Shown here: positions 27,190-35,302 of the stretch, piece by piece | How the letters are laid out: each line of letters starts with the position of its first letter | How positions within the stretch are numbered: position 1 is the first letter of the stretch | NCBI RefSeq assembly: GCF_024053505.1 | Contig: NZ_JAMXQS010000003.1 | Span: 1-64,000, forward strand | From: Mesorhizobium liriopis | GTDB taxonomy: Bacteria; Pseudomonadota; Alphaproteobacteria; Rhizobiales; Rhizobiaceae | DNA length: 64,000 nt | Direction of reading: 5' to 3' | Translations under genes and position numbers: made by a program | The notes under the pieces: generated by a model | The model's input: only the letters and a program-made list of their open reading frames with translations | Databases searched by the model: none | What the model was told of the DNA's origin: nothing

Positions 27190-27482
27190 CGGAAAGTGGC
27201 CCAGACCTCATCGCTGAACTTATGCAAGGCGCGGACAATATCGACACGTTGAGCGGCCGCGAACGGAGCACTCTGCTCCGTCGCGCAGCCTCCACGATCC
27301 GCAAGTATCACGAAGCGAAGCTGGGCGAGAACGAGCGCAAGCAACTGCCGAGTGTGGGTATGCTCATGGCCGCTGCCGAGACACCATTCGCCGGCTCCAA
27401 CGCGGAGGTGGCTCGGTCACTGCGATTGGCGGCCGGCCTGATCGCTGGTTACCGTGAGATGGCGATGCTCGCCCAGCACTAG
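27186..27482 (+). CDS. Hypothetical protein coupled to the HTH gene
   Basis: A GTG overlapping the preceding stop opens a 98-residue, mostly helical soluble protein (LSGRERSTLLRRAASTIRKY, then LRLAAGLIAGYREMAMLAQ). No domain was recognised. Tight coupling to a small repressor-like protein suggests a two-gene unit, for example regulator plus effector or partner. No toxin signature is visible. Confidence 0.6.
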   Translation: MTESGPDLIAELMQGADNIDTLSGRERSTLLRRAASTIRKYHEAKLGENERKQLPSVGMLMAAAETPFAGSNAEVARSLRLAAGLIAGYREMAMLAQH

Positions 27483-27877
27483 GCTTGCAAGACGAGCCCG
27501 TCCGGCCTTTGGCGACCGGACGGACCGCTATACGGCACCCCATTCGCATACCCACCGCTCAGGGGTGCGGGTCAATCTTACGTTCGTCTCGGTGAAAGAA
27601 AAGCCCGCCTGACCAAAGCCAAGCGGGCAGTATGCTCGGGAACGCAACTCTGCAGGGAGGTATGATCCCGACAGTGAAAGGTACGGTAGCGAGTTTCAGG
27701 GAGTTGCATTGTCCCACCGCCGGTCGAAGCTGACGATTGGAGGGTACAGCAGCGTGACCAGTAGCTGTCCATTCGTTTGATGCAAACGACGGCAGCCACA
27801 ATCCCGCCCTGAGGCGCGCGCAGATAAATGCGTGCCGGGATTGTTCCGGTGTTCCAACCCGCAGAAGGCATTCATTT
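27483..27877. other. Gene-free stretch with two hairpins before the cupredoxin gene
   Basis: No gene is supported. A hairpin with arms CGTCCGG (27499-27505) and CCGGACG (27516-27522) follows the upstream stop and could terminate it, although no T run follows. A second hairpin pairs GCCCGC (27603-27608) with GCGGGC (27623-27628), with T-rich sequence on the minus-strand side. The rest probably holds the cupredoxin promoter. Confidence 0.45.
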
Positions 27878-28315
27878 ATGTCGACGCATCTCACCACCAG
27901 CCGCAGCGTTCTCCTCGCTTTGGCGCTCACACTTGCAGCAGGTCCCTCCCTCGCTGCGACCACTGTCAATGTCACGGAAGATGGGAAAACCGAAGACGCC
28001 ATGACGCTTACGCTTGAGCCAGCTTCCGTGAAAGCAGGCGAAGTCACATTCATGGTCAAGAACGCCGATCCGACCGATGAGCACGAAATGGTCCTGATGC
28101 GGCTGAAGTCGGCCGATCAAAAGCTTCCCTTCAACGCCAAGAAGAACCGCGTGGACGAGTCTCAGCTTAAGACCTTGGGAGAGGTCGAAGACATCAAGCC
28201 GGGCGCCAGCGGCATGCTGACAGCCACGCTGAAGCCAGGGACATATATGTTGTTCTGCAACATCAAGGGCCACTACAAGGCCGGGATGCACAACACGCTG
28301 ACCGTGACCAAGTGA
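27878..28315 (+). CDS. Periplasmic cupredoxin (plastocyanin/azurin-like)
   Basis: The 145-residue protein has a signal peptide (SVLLALALTLAAGPSLA) and a single cupredoxin beta-sandwich. Type 1 copper ligands are visible as His in DEHEM and the cluster Cys-x4-His-x4-Met in CNIKGHYKAGM. It probably carries electrons or binds copper in the periplasm. An AGAAGG lies about 8 bases before the ATG. No oxidase or copper enzyme adjoins it; the nearest metal gene is the P-type ATPase 2 kb downstream. Confidence 0.85.
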   Translation: MSTHLTTSRSVLLALALTLAAGPSLAATTVNVTEDGKTEDAMTLTLEPASVKAGEVTFMVKNADPTDEHEMVLMRLKSADQKLPFNAKKNRVDESQLKTLGEVEDIKPGASGMLTATLKPGTYMLFCNIKGHYKAGMHNTLTVTK

Positions 28316-28446
28316 GGTTCAGCGAGTTCTCTCCAAAAATGACAAAAAGGCCCCGGCCAGCCGAAGCTGAACCGGGCGACCAAACTAGGCCTTGAAGAAG
28401 CAAAGGGCTGAGGCAGATTGGGAGCTTATCATTTGATAGGCTTACC

Positions 28447-28689
28447 ATGCCCTTCTCATCGAACAGACCATCCAACCCCACTGCTGCTCAGAAAGAGATC
28501 GAGCGGCGCGCGAAGCTGGTCGATGAGACGTTGGTTCGCATGCTCTCAATGATGGACGAAGAGAGGGCGCAGGCGTTCGCCGACGAATACATCGCCATAA
28601 TCATCGGCAAGGATCGGCCTGAGCACTTGGCGTCGATGGAGAAGGCACTGGCGCGGGCCTGCCAGCTGCGTACCGACAGGGACCAGTGA
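28447..28689 (+). CDS. Small helical hypothetical protein
   Basis: An 80-residue soluble protein, rich in Glu, Lys and Ala, is predicted to be nearly all helical (AAQKEIERRAKLVDETLVRM). No motif or family was recognised. The ribosome site is weak. The even codon composition and its position between supported genes make it a plausible but not certain gene. Confidence 0.45.
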   Translation: MPFSSNRPSNPTAAQKEIERRAKLVDETLVRMLSMMDEERAQAFADEYIAIIIGKDRPEHLASMEKALARACQLRTDRDQ

Positions 28690-28839
28690 CGGCACTCGAA
28701 TGCGAGGCGCGGTGCAGGCGCGCGATGTGTCGAGTGTGTGGCGGGCAAACCAAGCCCTGCCCTTCTACCAAACGCCCCACACCCGACCGAAGCCGAGCTT
28801 GGGGCTGTCTTTTTGATACGGCAGAAGTAGCTTGCGGCG

Positions 28840-29400
28840 ATGAATAGCTTCCCGATCGTCGCAACCGTTATCTCGATGATTTTGGGCCTCTCGATCACGA
28901 GGCTCTTGCTTGGCTTGGTGACGGTCTTTCGCATTCGACGATCGTCCCAGGCCGACTGGGTTCCGCTCGCATGGAGCGGGGTGCTGTTCGAAATCCAGTT
29001 GCAGTTCTGGTGGGCGGTCAACCAGCTTCCTGTACTGCAACCGACCTATGGGTTTGGCGACTTTCTCTTCCTCGTGGCCCTACCGCTGACGCTTTACGTG
29101 TCTGCGGCATTGATCCTGCCCAGCCGAGGGGAGGACGAGAAGATCGCCTTGCGCGAATACTTCGAAGCCGATGGCCGCTATGCCCTGCTCGCACTCACAG
29201 CCTTCCTCCTACTCGGCTTTCTGATCAACATCTTCTTCTTCAGGTCTCCCATGGAGTCGATATGGGCGCTCATAGATCTGCCGATGATCGTCCTTCCTAC
29301 GCTTGCGTTTTTCCTCAAAGAGCGAAGGTGCTACGTCGCAATCACCCTTGTCTACCTGCCGCTTGCGGGGCTCGACCTCTGGATCTCGCTGGCGTCCTAG
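28840..29400 (+). CDS. Integral membrane protein of unknown function
   Basis: The 186-residue protein has five or six hydrophobic segments: residues 6-25 (VATVISMILGLSITRLLLGL), about 40-60, 72-92, 115-135 (LLALTAFLLLGFLINIFFF), 145-160 and 168-184. No transporter motif is seen. Proteins of this type occur singly in many Proteobacteria. The start ATG at 28840 opens directly into the first membrane helix. Confidence 0.6.
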   Translation: MNSFPIVATVISMILGLSITRLLLGLVTVFRIRRSSQADWVPLAWSGVLFEIQLQFWWAVNQLPVLQPTYGFGDFLFLVALPLTLYVSAALILPSRGEDEKIALREYFEADGRYALLALTAFLLLGFLINIFFFRSPMESIWALIDLPMIVLPTLAFFLKERRCYVAITLVYLPLAGLDLWISLAS

Positions 29401-29734
29401 CCCAACAGCCGCCCATCACATCAACCAACAAATGATGGCCGAGCGGAGCACAAAGGCTGAACGCATATTGAACAAAGCGTGCTCGCCCGTCATAGCTCGA
29501 CGGTTCCGCCTCCACCTTCGCCGGCAGACCCAGCCCCTTATTCACCTTCGGCCAAACCGTGAGCCGCACGCGCGGACTTTCGACCACGATGGGCCAGCCC
29601 CAGAAGTTCAGAAAATTGCAGCCGTAGCGCAGGCGGATGTAGTATCAGGCCTTGCTGGGCGGGACCGTCTCTGGGATCGTGATCGCGGTGTCATACACCT
29701 CAGCTTCATTAGCTCTGCCGACTGGATTTGATCC
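29401..29734. other. Gene-poor stretch with a possible decayed coding fragment
   Basis: On the minus strand around 29540-29650 a frame reads YGCNFLNFWGWPIVVESPRV, which is protein-like but interrupted by a TGA just upstream and without a start. It may be the remains of a gene. No known family was identified, and nothing else is seen before the MerR stop. Confidence 0.4.
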
Positions 29735-30157
29735 TTAATGTTTGTCGGCCAGGCATTCCCCGTGATCGCCGAGCACTTCGATGACACGGCAATCGGAAAC
29801 GGAGTCATGCGTGCATTCGGTCATACGCGCGACTTCCAGCCGAAGCGCGGTCAAGCGCGCGATCTTGTGGTCGATGTCGGCCAGATGCGCCCTGGCGATC
29901 CTGTCAGCCCCCTCGCAGGGGCGGTCAGGCTCGCCGGCTAGTGCCAAGAGTTCACGGATCGGCTCGATTTCGAAGCCCAGTTCGCGCGCATGGCGGATGA
30001 AGCGCAGACGCTTGAGGTCCGCACCATCGTAAAGGCGACGATTGCCTTCCGTGCGCGGCGGAGAGGGTAGAAGGCCAATCTGCTCGTAATAACGGATGGT
30101 CGGCACTTTAATGCCGCTGGCCCGCGACGCTTCTCCAATCGGGACTGCCTTCAGCAA
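29735..30157 (-). CDS. MerR-family metal-responsive regulator (ZntR/CadR/PbrR-like)
   Basis: The 140-residue protein begins with the MerR HTH (IGEASRASGIKVPTIRYYEQ) and a wing with EGNRRLYDGADLKRLRFI. A long dimerisation helix follows, and a C-terminal metal site has Cys in ECTHD, DCRVIE and GECLAD. It is best placed as a divalent-metal sensor. No ATG fits; a TTG at 30157 gives a normal length and lies just outside the operator. It is divergent from the P-type ATPase gene, which it should activate when metal is present. Confidence 0.87.
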   Translation of the reverse strand: MLKAVPIGEASRASGIKVPTIRYYEQIGLLPSPPRTEGNRRLYDGADLKRLRFIRHARELGFEIEPIRELLALAGEPDRPCEGADRIARAHLADIDHKIARLTALRLEVARMTECTHDSVSDCRVIEVLGDHGECLADKH

Positions 30158-30166
30158 TTTTCCACT

Positions 30167-30195
30167 TGCTCCTCTAGTCACTAGAGGACGTAGGC
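30167..30195 (+). promoter_or_regulatory. MerR-type operator/promoter of the metal ATPase
   Basis: CCTCTAG-TCA-CTAGAGG (30171-30187) is a perfect 7-base inverted repeat. It sits between a -35-like TTGCTC (30167-30172) and a weak -10-like GTAGGC about 18 bases later. An over-long spacer holding a dyad is the standard MerR-family promoter plan. The ATPase start is at 30226. Confidence 0.75.
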
Positions 30196-30225
30196 GTCTC
30201 TCACCTGAGAAGCAAGGAGGCCGGG

Positions 30226-32433
30226 ATGAGCGCTGCATCGAGCGAAAGCCGTTATCGTGTCACCGGGATGGACTGCGCGTCCTGCGCGAGCAAGATCGAC
30301 ACGGCGGTCCGGCGGCTCGATGGGGTCGAGGATGTCAATGTTTCCGTTTCCGCAGGAACGGTGAAGGTTGGGCACAAGGACGATTTCGACAGGGCCGATG
30401 TTGTCAGGCAGATCCGCAATCTCGGCTACGGCGCGGAACTCGCGACCGGAAACGCAGGCGCGTCCAGGACGCATGCCCATGCGGATCACGATCACGAACA
30501 AGGTCATGCCCACGATCATAGTCACTCGCATGCAAGCCACACGCATGACGATTTGCGCGAGGCTGGTCTTCCCTGGTGGCGCACCAAGAAAGTTCGCCTG
30601 ACGGCGGCCTGCGCCGTGGCTTTGCTTGCGGCTTATGTGGTGGGGCACCTCGCACCATCGGTCGAGCGACCTGCCTTTCTCATGGCACTTGCAGTCGGTC
30701 TCGTTCCTGTCGCGTGGCGCGCGGTCACCGCGGCGCGCTTCGGCACGCCCTTTTCTATCGAGACCCTAATGACGGTTGCCGCAATCGGTGCGGTCTTCAT
30801 CGGTGCGGAAGAGGAAGCCGCGACCGTGGTGCTGCTGTTTCTGGTGGGCGAGATGCTCGAAGGCATCGCAGCAGGCCGGGCGCGCGCCAGCATTCAGGGG
30901 CTCACCGCACTCGTTCCAAAAACGGCCTTGCTGGAACAAGACGGCCAGGCAACAGAGGTGCCGGCCGACAGCCTCATAGTCGGATCAGTCATCTTGGTGC
31001 GCCCCGGTGACCGCGTGCCGGCCGATGGCACGGTCGCGGACGGCTCAGGCGAGATCGACGAGGCACCCGTCACCGGCGAAAGCGTTCCCAAGCGCAAGGG
31101 GGTGGGCGATCCGGCCTTCGCTGGAACGGTGAACGCGGCAGCGGTCCTGCGGATACGCGTGACTGCCACGGCGCAGGATAACACCATCGCGCGCGTGGTG
31201 CGGCTGGTCGAGGAAGCGCAGGAATCGAAGTCGCCCACCGAACGCTTCATCGACCGCTTCTCAAAATATTACACCCCAGGCGTCCTGGTGGTCGGCGCAG
31301 TGATCGCCATCTTGCCGCCACTCGTGGCAGGCGCGAACTGGAGCGAGTGGATCTATAAAGGGCTCGCCATTCTTCTGATCGGTTGCCCCTGCGCACTGGT
31401 GATCTCGACGCCTGCGGCGATTGCGGCAGGCCTTTCGGCAGGCGCCCGGCGCGGCCTTCTGATGAAGGGCGGTGTAGTGCTCGAAAAGCTCGGCAAGATC
31501 ACAACCGTCGCCTTCGACAAGACGGGCACCCTGACGGCCGGCAGGCCTGTGGTAACGGATGTGGTCAGTGCCGGACGGTCGGAGCGAGACGTGCTGTCGC
31601 TTGCGGCAGCCCTGGAGAAGGGATCGAGCCATCCTTTGGCGATTGCCATTCTCGATCGTGCCAAGAACGACAAGGCGCCCGTTCCGCCCGCCTTCGACGC
31701 GCAGGCCGTCGCCGGCGAAGGCGTCGAGGGCACGGTCGGCGGCGATCCGGTGTTTCTCGGTTCCCCCCGCGCCGCCGAGCAGCGCGTTTCGCTACAGCCG
31801 GAGTACAAGGCCGCCATCGCCGCGCTCAATGCCGAAGGCAAGACGGTGTCGGTTCTACTGTCACGCGGCGCCCTCGCCGGCTTCATCGCGATGCGCGACG
31901 AGGCGCGACCGGACGCATTGCAAGCCCTGGACGAGCTGAAACGGGCCGGCGTGCGCCCGCTCATGCTGACAGGCGACAATCGCGTCACGGCCGAGGCGAT
32001 CGCAGCGAAGCTCGGGATCGAGGCTCGCGCGGAGCTTCTGCCCCAGGACAAACAGCGGATCGTGCGCGAATTGCAGGCGCAAGGCCTGAGGGTGGCGAAA
32101 GTCGGCGATGGCATCAATGACGCGCCCGCCTTGGCCGCCGCCGACATCGGCATCGCCATGGGTGGCGGCACTGATGTCGCGCTTGAAACCGCGGATGCGG
32201 CAGTGCTGCACGGGCGGGTCCGCGACGTGCCGAACATGATCGTGCTGTCGAAGAGCGTGATGCGCAACATTCACCAAAACATCGCCATCGCGCTGGGACT
32301 GAAGGCGGTGTTTCTCGTCACCACGGTCATCGGCCTCACGGGCCTCTGGCCAGCCATTCTCGCCGACACGGGTGCCACTGTTCTGGTGACGGCCAATGCG
32401 ATGCGACTGCTGCGCTGGAAACCGGCGAGATAG
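30226..32433 (+). CDS. Heavy-metal-exporting P1B-type ATPase (Zn/Cd/Pb type)
   Basis: The 735-residue pump starts with one HMA domain (GMDCASCASKID, metal Cys17 and Cys20). A His-rich linker at about 82-110 (repeated HxH) follows, then membrane helices. The transmembrane CPC metal site is in GCPCALV (387-389), the phosphorylated Asp431 in DKTGTLT, and the hinge is GDGINDAPAL. CPC with a His-rich N-terminus is typical of ZntA/CadA-like Zn/Cd/Pb exporters, though Cu pumps share it. AAGGAGG lies 7 bases before the ATG. Control by the adjacent MerR protein is expected. Confidence 0.92.
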   Translation: MSAASSESRYRVTGMDCASCASKIDTAVRRLDGVEDVNVSVSAGTVKVGHKDDFDRADVVRQIRNLGYGAELATGNAGASRTHAHADHDHEQGHAHDHSHSHASHTHDDLREAGLPWWRTKKVRLTAACAVALLAAYVVGHLAPSVERPAFLMALAVGLVPVAWRAVTAARFGTPFSIETLMTVAAIGAVFIGAEEEAATVVLLFLVGEMLEGIAAGRARASIQGLTALVPKTALLEQDGQATEVPADSLIVGSVILVRPGDRVPADGTVADGSGEIDEAPVTGESVPKRKGVGDPAFAGTVNAAAVLRIRVTATAQDNTIARVVRLVEEAQESKSPTERFIDRFSKYYTPGVLVVGAVIAILPPLVAGANWSEWIYKGLAILLIGCPCALVISTPAAIAAGLSAGARRGLLMKGGVVLEKLGKITTVAFDKTGTLTAGRPVVTDVVSAGRSERDVLSLAAALEKGSSHPLAIAILDRAKNDKAPVPPAFDAQAVAGEGVEGTVGGDPVFLGSPRAAEQRVSLQPEYKAAIAALNAEGKTVSVLLSRGALAGFIAMRDEARPDALQALDELKRAGVRPLMLTGDNRVTAEAIAAKLGIEARAELLPQDKQRIVRELQAQGLRVAKVGDGINDAPALAAADIGIAMGGGTDVALETADAAVLHGRVRDVPNMIVLSKSVMRNIHQNIAIALGLKAVFLVTTVIGLTGLWPAILADTGATVLVTANAMRLLRWKPAR

Positions 32434-32570
32434 TTGAAGCAACCTGCTGTGAGCTTGCGAAAAACGAGGAGGACGTGGGTCGCCGATCACAACGATCTGA
32501 AGGTAATAATCACGTTTCTCTCCTAACCGTGCCGGAAATGTTCAGCCGTTGGATGCTTTACTAGAGCCTG

Positions 32571-33333
32571 TTAGCGCTTGAGCCAGTCGAGGGCGGCGAG
32601 ACAGAGGACGCATAGGAAGCTGGCGGAGGTCTTCTCGTAGCGGGTGGCGACCGTTCTCCACTCCTTAAGCCGAGCCCATAGGCGCTCGACCCGGTTGCAG
32701 TTGTTGTAGATCCAATCCGGGCAGGAAACGGCGGCGTCGTGCGGAAACGTCGGGTTCGCTGGTCTGGCGCCGATGTCCCAGATAGGTTCGCGGAACGCAT
32801 GGCTAGTGTAGCCGCGAACGGCCACGATCCACTTCGCTACCTCGGAAGGCGATCGAGGAGCGAGACGGCGTGCGGCAGTTCGTGGGCCTGCCGCCTGCGA
32901 GTCGGAAGGCGATGGCAAGCCCGGCGCCATCGGCTATCACGCAGGCCTTGGTGCCATAGCCGCCCCAAGAGCGGTCTAGCGCTTCATGGCAGTTTAGGCC
33001 TGATGCAATTCCCTTTCGTCAGGCGCCCGCTGCCTTCAGGTGTGGCCGGATATTGCTGCCGTTCCCGAACCCTATGCCGAGCCCGACGTCTCGCTCTTGA
33101 ACAAGCACCAGGATCCTCTCTCAGACGCCGAGCCGCGCCCACCGCGTGAAGGTTTGCGTTGCCGTGCACCATGGGCCGAACTTGGCCGGCAGAGACTACC
33201 ACTTCGCCCCATTCTGTTGGCGCCAACGGACTTCCTCGACAGTCCGCCGAACGTGCGGGCTCGGCACTCACGCATGCGGGCGGCAGGCCTCAATCAGCGG
33301 CTCCAGATCAGACCACTGTTGATCACCCAGCAT
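32571..33333 (-). mobile_element. Degenerate IS5-family transposase remnant
   Basis: Read on the minus strand across frames, the region encodes pieces of an IS5-family DDE transposase in order: MLGDQQWSDLEPLIEACRP at the start, AKWIVAVRGYTSHAFREPIW in the middle, and NRVERLWARLKEWRTVATRY near the end with a final LDWLKR. Several frame changes separate the pieces, so no full protein is made. One element end may be the GAGCCTG near 32563; the other end was not found. It lies 12 bases from the stop of the SDR gene. Confidence 0.85.
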
Positions 33334-33345
33334 CACCACTCTCCC

Positions 33346-34125
33346 TTACCGGAAAGCCAGCGACATAGAGTTGGACCCAGATGCAAAATGGGGCCAACCC
33401 TTGAAGCTTCCTCCATACGCTTCCGGCACGAGGTCAGCCTGCGCGTCGCCGCTTCGGATCAAGTCCAGGATCGTGTCCGCAACCAGCTCGGGCGGCTGTG
33501 CGAAGGAGGCTGTCTCGGCTTCTTGGGCCTTCGCCGTGTCGCGACCCGATCGCACAGAACCATAGAACTCGGTTGCCGTAATGGAGGGGTGCATAACCGA
33601 TACAACGATGCCCGCCTGTGCAAGCTCCAGGCGCGCGACGGCGGACAGCATGTTCAGCCCAGCCTTGGAACTTGTGTAGGCTGCCGCACCCGGATAGGTC
33701 GCGAGTGTGGCGCCCGAACTGACGTTGACGATGCTCCCGCCACCCTGACTGCGCATAACCGGGATAACGGCCTGCATGACGACAAGGGGTGCGACGAGGT
33801 TGAGGTCGAGCAAGCCACGGAAGTCTGCAACCCCGATCTCTTCGATCCCGGCATGCAGTCCTTGGCCGGCGTTGTTCACTAACACGTCGATCCGCCCGAA
33901 CCTCGCAAGCGTCCGGTCCACCGCTTCGCGTACCTGTCCGGGAAGCGTCACATCGCAAGCGACCGCCAGCGCGTTCCTAATCTCAGTCGCAAGCGTTTCG
34001 ATGCGGTCTTCGCGCCGGGCTAGGAGCACCACGTTGGCGCCGCGTCTTGCTGCGGCGCGTGCCGTTGCAGCGCCGATGCCCGAGGACGCCCCGGTCACAA
34101 CTACAACTGCATCCTTGATCTCCAT
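33346..34125 (-). CDS. SDR-family oxidoreductase
   Basis: The 259-residue protein is a classical short-chain dehydrogenase: cofactor motif VVTGASSGIGAATARA (TGxxxGIG), NNAG in VLVNNAGQGLHAG, catalytic Ser in NVSSGATLA and the YxxxK pair in AAYTSSKAGLNML. AAGGAGG lies upstream of the ATG at 34125. The C-terminal end, next to the IS remnant, may have been changed by the insertion. The AraC gene is divergent 135 bases away and is its likely regulator. The substrate is unknown. Confidence 0.85.
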   Translation of the reverse strand: MEIKDAVVVVTGASSGIGAATARAAARRGANVVLLARREDRIETLATEIRNALAVACDVTLPGQVREAVDRTLARFGRIDVLVNNAGQGLHAGIEEIGVADFRGLLDLNLVAPLVVMQAVIPVMRSQGGGSIVNVSSGATLATYPGAAAYTSSKAGLNMLSAVARLELAQAGIVVSVMHPSITATEFYGSVRSGRDTAKAQEAETASFAQPPELVADTILDLIRSGDAQADLVPEAYGGSFKGWPHFASGSNSMSLAFR

Positions 34126-34259
34126 GGCTCTTTCCTCCTTCTCTGCCGCCGTCTGTCTACCTGACGCCGATCATCGCCATCGTATGGAGGGGGAGCGATA
34201 CGCTGCCCGTGTTTCCGCCGCGTGCCCGTTCCAATCGAACATTTGCCTATTCCTGCTTG

Positions 34260-35201
34260 ATGCAGCATATGTTGGGCGCAAACGAAGAGGCCGATACGCA
34301 GATGGGCGACGCCTTCAAGGTGCTGAGGGATTACGCGCTGTCCCGCGCGACAGGCGTGCTGACCCGCACGCCTGTTCCGCGCCTGGACATTCTACGCGTC
34401 GCTGCGCCGACCAAGCTGTTCCCCGAGGTCTATCAGCCCCTGGTTAGCCTGATTCTGCACGGCGAAAAGCGACTGGTGATCGGCGATCAGGTCGTGTGCT
34501 ATGGCGCAGGCGACGCATTCGTCTCGGCTGTCGACCTGCCCGTGGCCGGCGAGGTTGTTGCCGCGAGTCCTGCCGCCCCTTATCTCGCGCTCCGCCTCGT
34601 CTTCGATTGCTCGATCGTCGCCGACCTTGTGAGTTCGCTCGATGCCGCCCCGCTCCCGGACATCCCAGCCTTCGGCGCCGCCCCGGTCGATGATAGGCTG
34701 ATCGACGCATGGCTGCGCTTCTTGCGCCTTTCGGAGGAACCCGAGGAGGTGAACGTGCTGGCGCCTCTTCTGGAGCGCGAGATCCTGTTCCGCCTTCTGC
34801 GCGGTCGGCATGGATCGGTGCTGCGGCAAGCTGCCGACCTCAACGGGCGCATCAGTCGGATCGGTAAGGCTGTGTCCGTCATTCGCGCGAACTATGCCGA
34901 ACCCTTCAGGGTAGAGGATCTGGCCCGCCAGGCAGGCATGAGCGTCTCAGCGTTCCACCGCAGCTTTAAGGCCGTTACCGGTCTATCGCCCCTTCGGTAC
35001 CAAAAGCACCTGCGGCTCTACGCGGCGCGCCGGATGCTGTTTGTGGGGTCGGGTGCCGTGGCGATGGTGGCATTCAGTGTGGGCTATGAGAGCGCCTCGC
35101 AGTTCACCCGCGAATACACGCGTCTGTTCGGCATTCCACCCACGCGCGACGTTCGGAAGCTCCATGCCAGGACCGCTCCTAATCTCGCCAAGGCAGCGTG
35201 A
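34260..35201 (+). CDS. AraC-family regulator with AraC_N sensor domain
   Basis: About 313 residues. The N-terminal half is an AraC_N-type cupin sensor (TPVPRLDILRVAAPTKLFPE, then YQPLVSLILHGEKRLVIGD). The C-terminal half has two HTH motifs (FRVEDLARQAGMSVSAFHRS and VAFSVGYESASQFTREYTRL). Starts at 34260, 34269 and 34302 are all possible; no ribosome site decides between them. Such regulators commonly control a divergent oxidoreductase, here the SDR gene. Confidence 0.85.
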   Translation: MQHMLGANEEADTQMGDAFKVLRDYALSRATGVLTRTPVPRLDILRVAAPTKLFPEVYQPLVSLILHGEKRLVIGDQVVCYGAGDAFVSAVDLPVAGEVVAASPAAPYLALRLVFDCSIVADLVSSLDAAPLPDIPAFGAAPVDDRLIDAWLRFLRLSEEPEEVNVLAPLLEREILFRLLRGRHGSVLRQAADLNGRISRIGKAVSVIRANYAEPFRVEDLARQAGMSVSAFHRSFKAVTGLSPLRYQKHLRLYAARRMLFVGSGAVAMVAFSVGYESASQFTREYTRLFGIPPTRDVRKLHARTAPNLAKAA

Positions 35202-35302
35202 CCGTCCAGGCTGCCGAACTCCTTCCCGCCACCGATAGCAACGTCGCCCTAGTCGTGCCCCCCCGAGAGCAGAGGGCTCGATCGGGTCAGACGCTAACAG
35301 CC

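Noticed and set aside
28330-28380. GC-rich hairpin after the cupredoxin gene taken as a terminator
   Set aside because: The arms GGCCCCGG and CCGGGC pair only partly and no T run follows on the plus strand.
33040-33882. A 280-codon plus-strand frame across the IS remnant and SDR gene
   Set aside because: It crosses from transposase to SDR antisense sequence without any domain, so it is an artefact.
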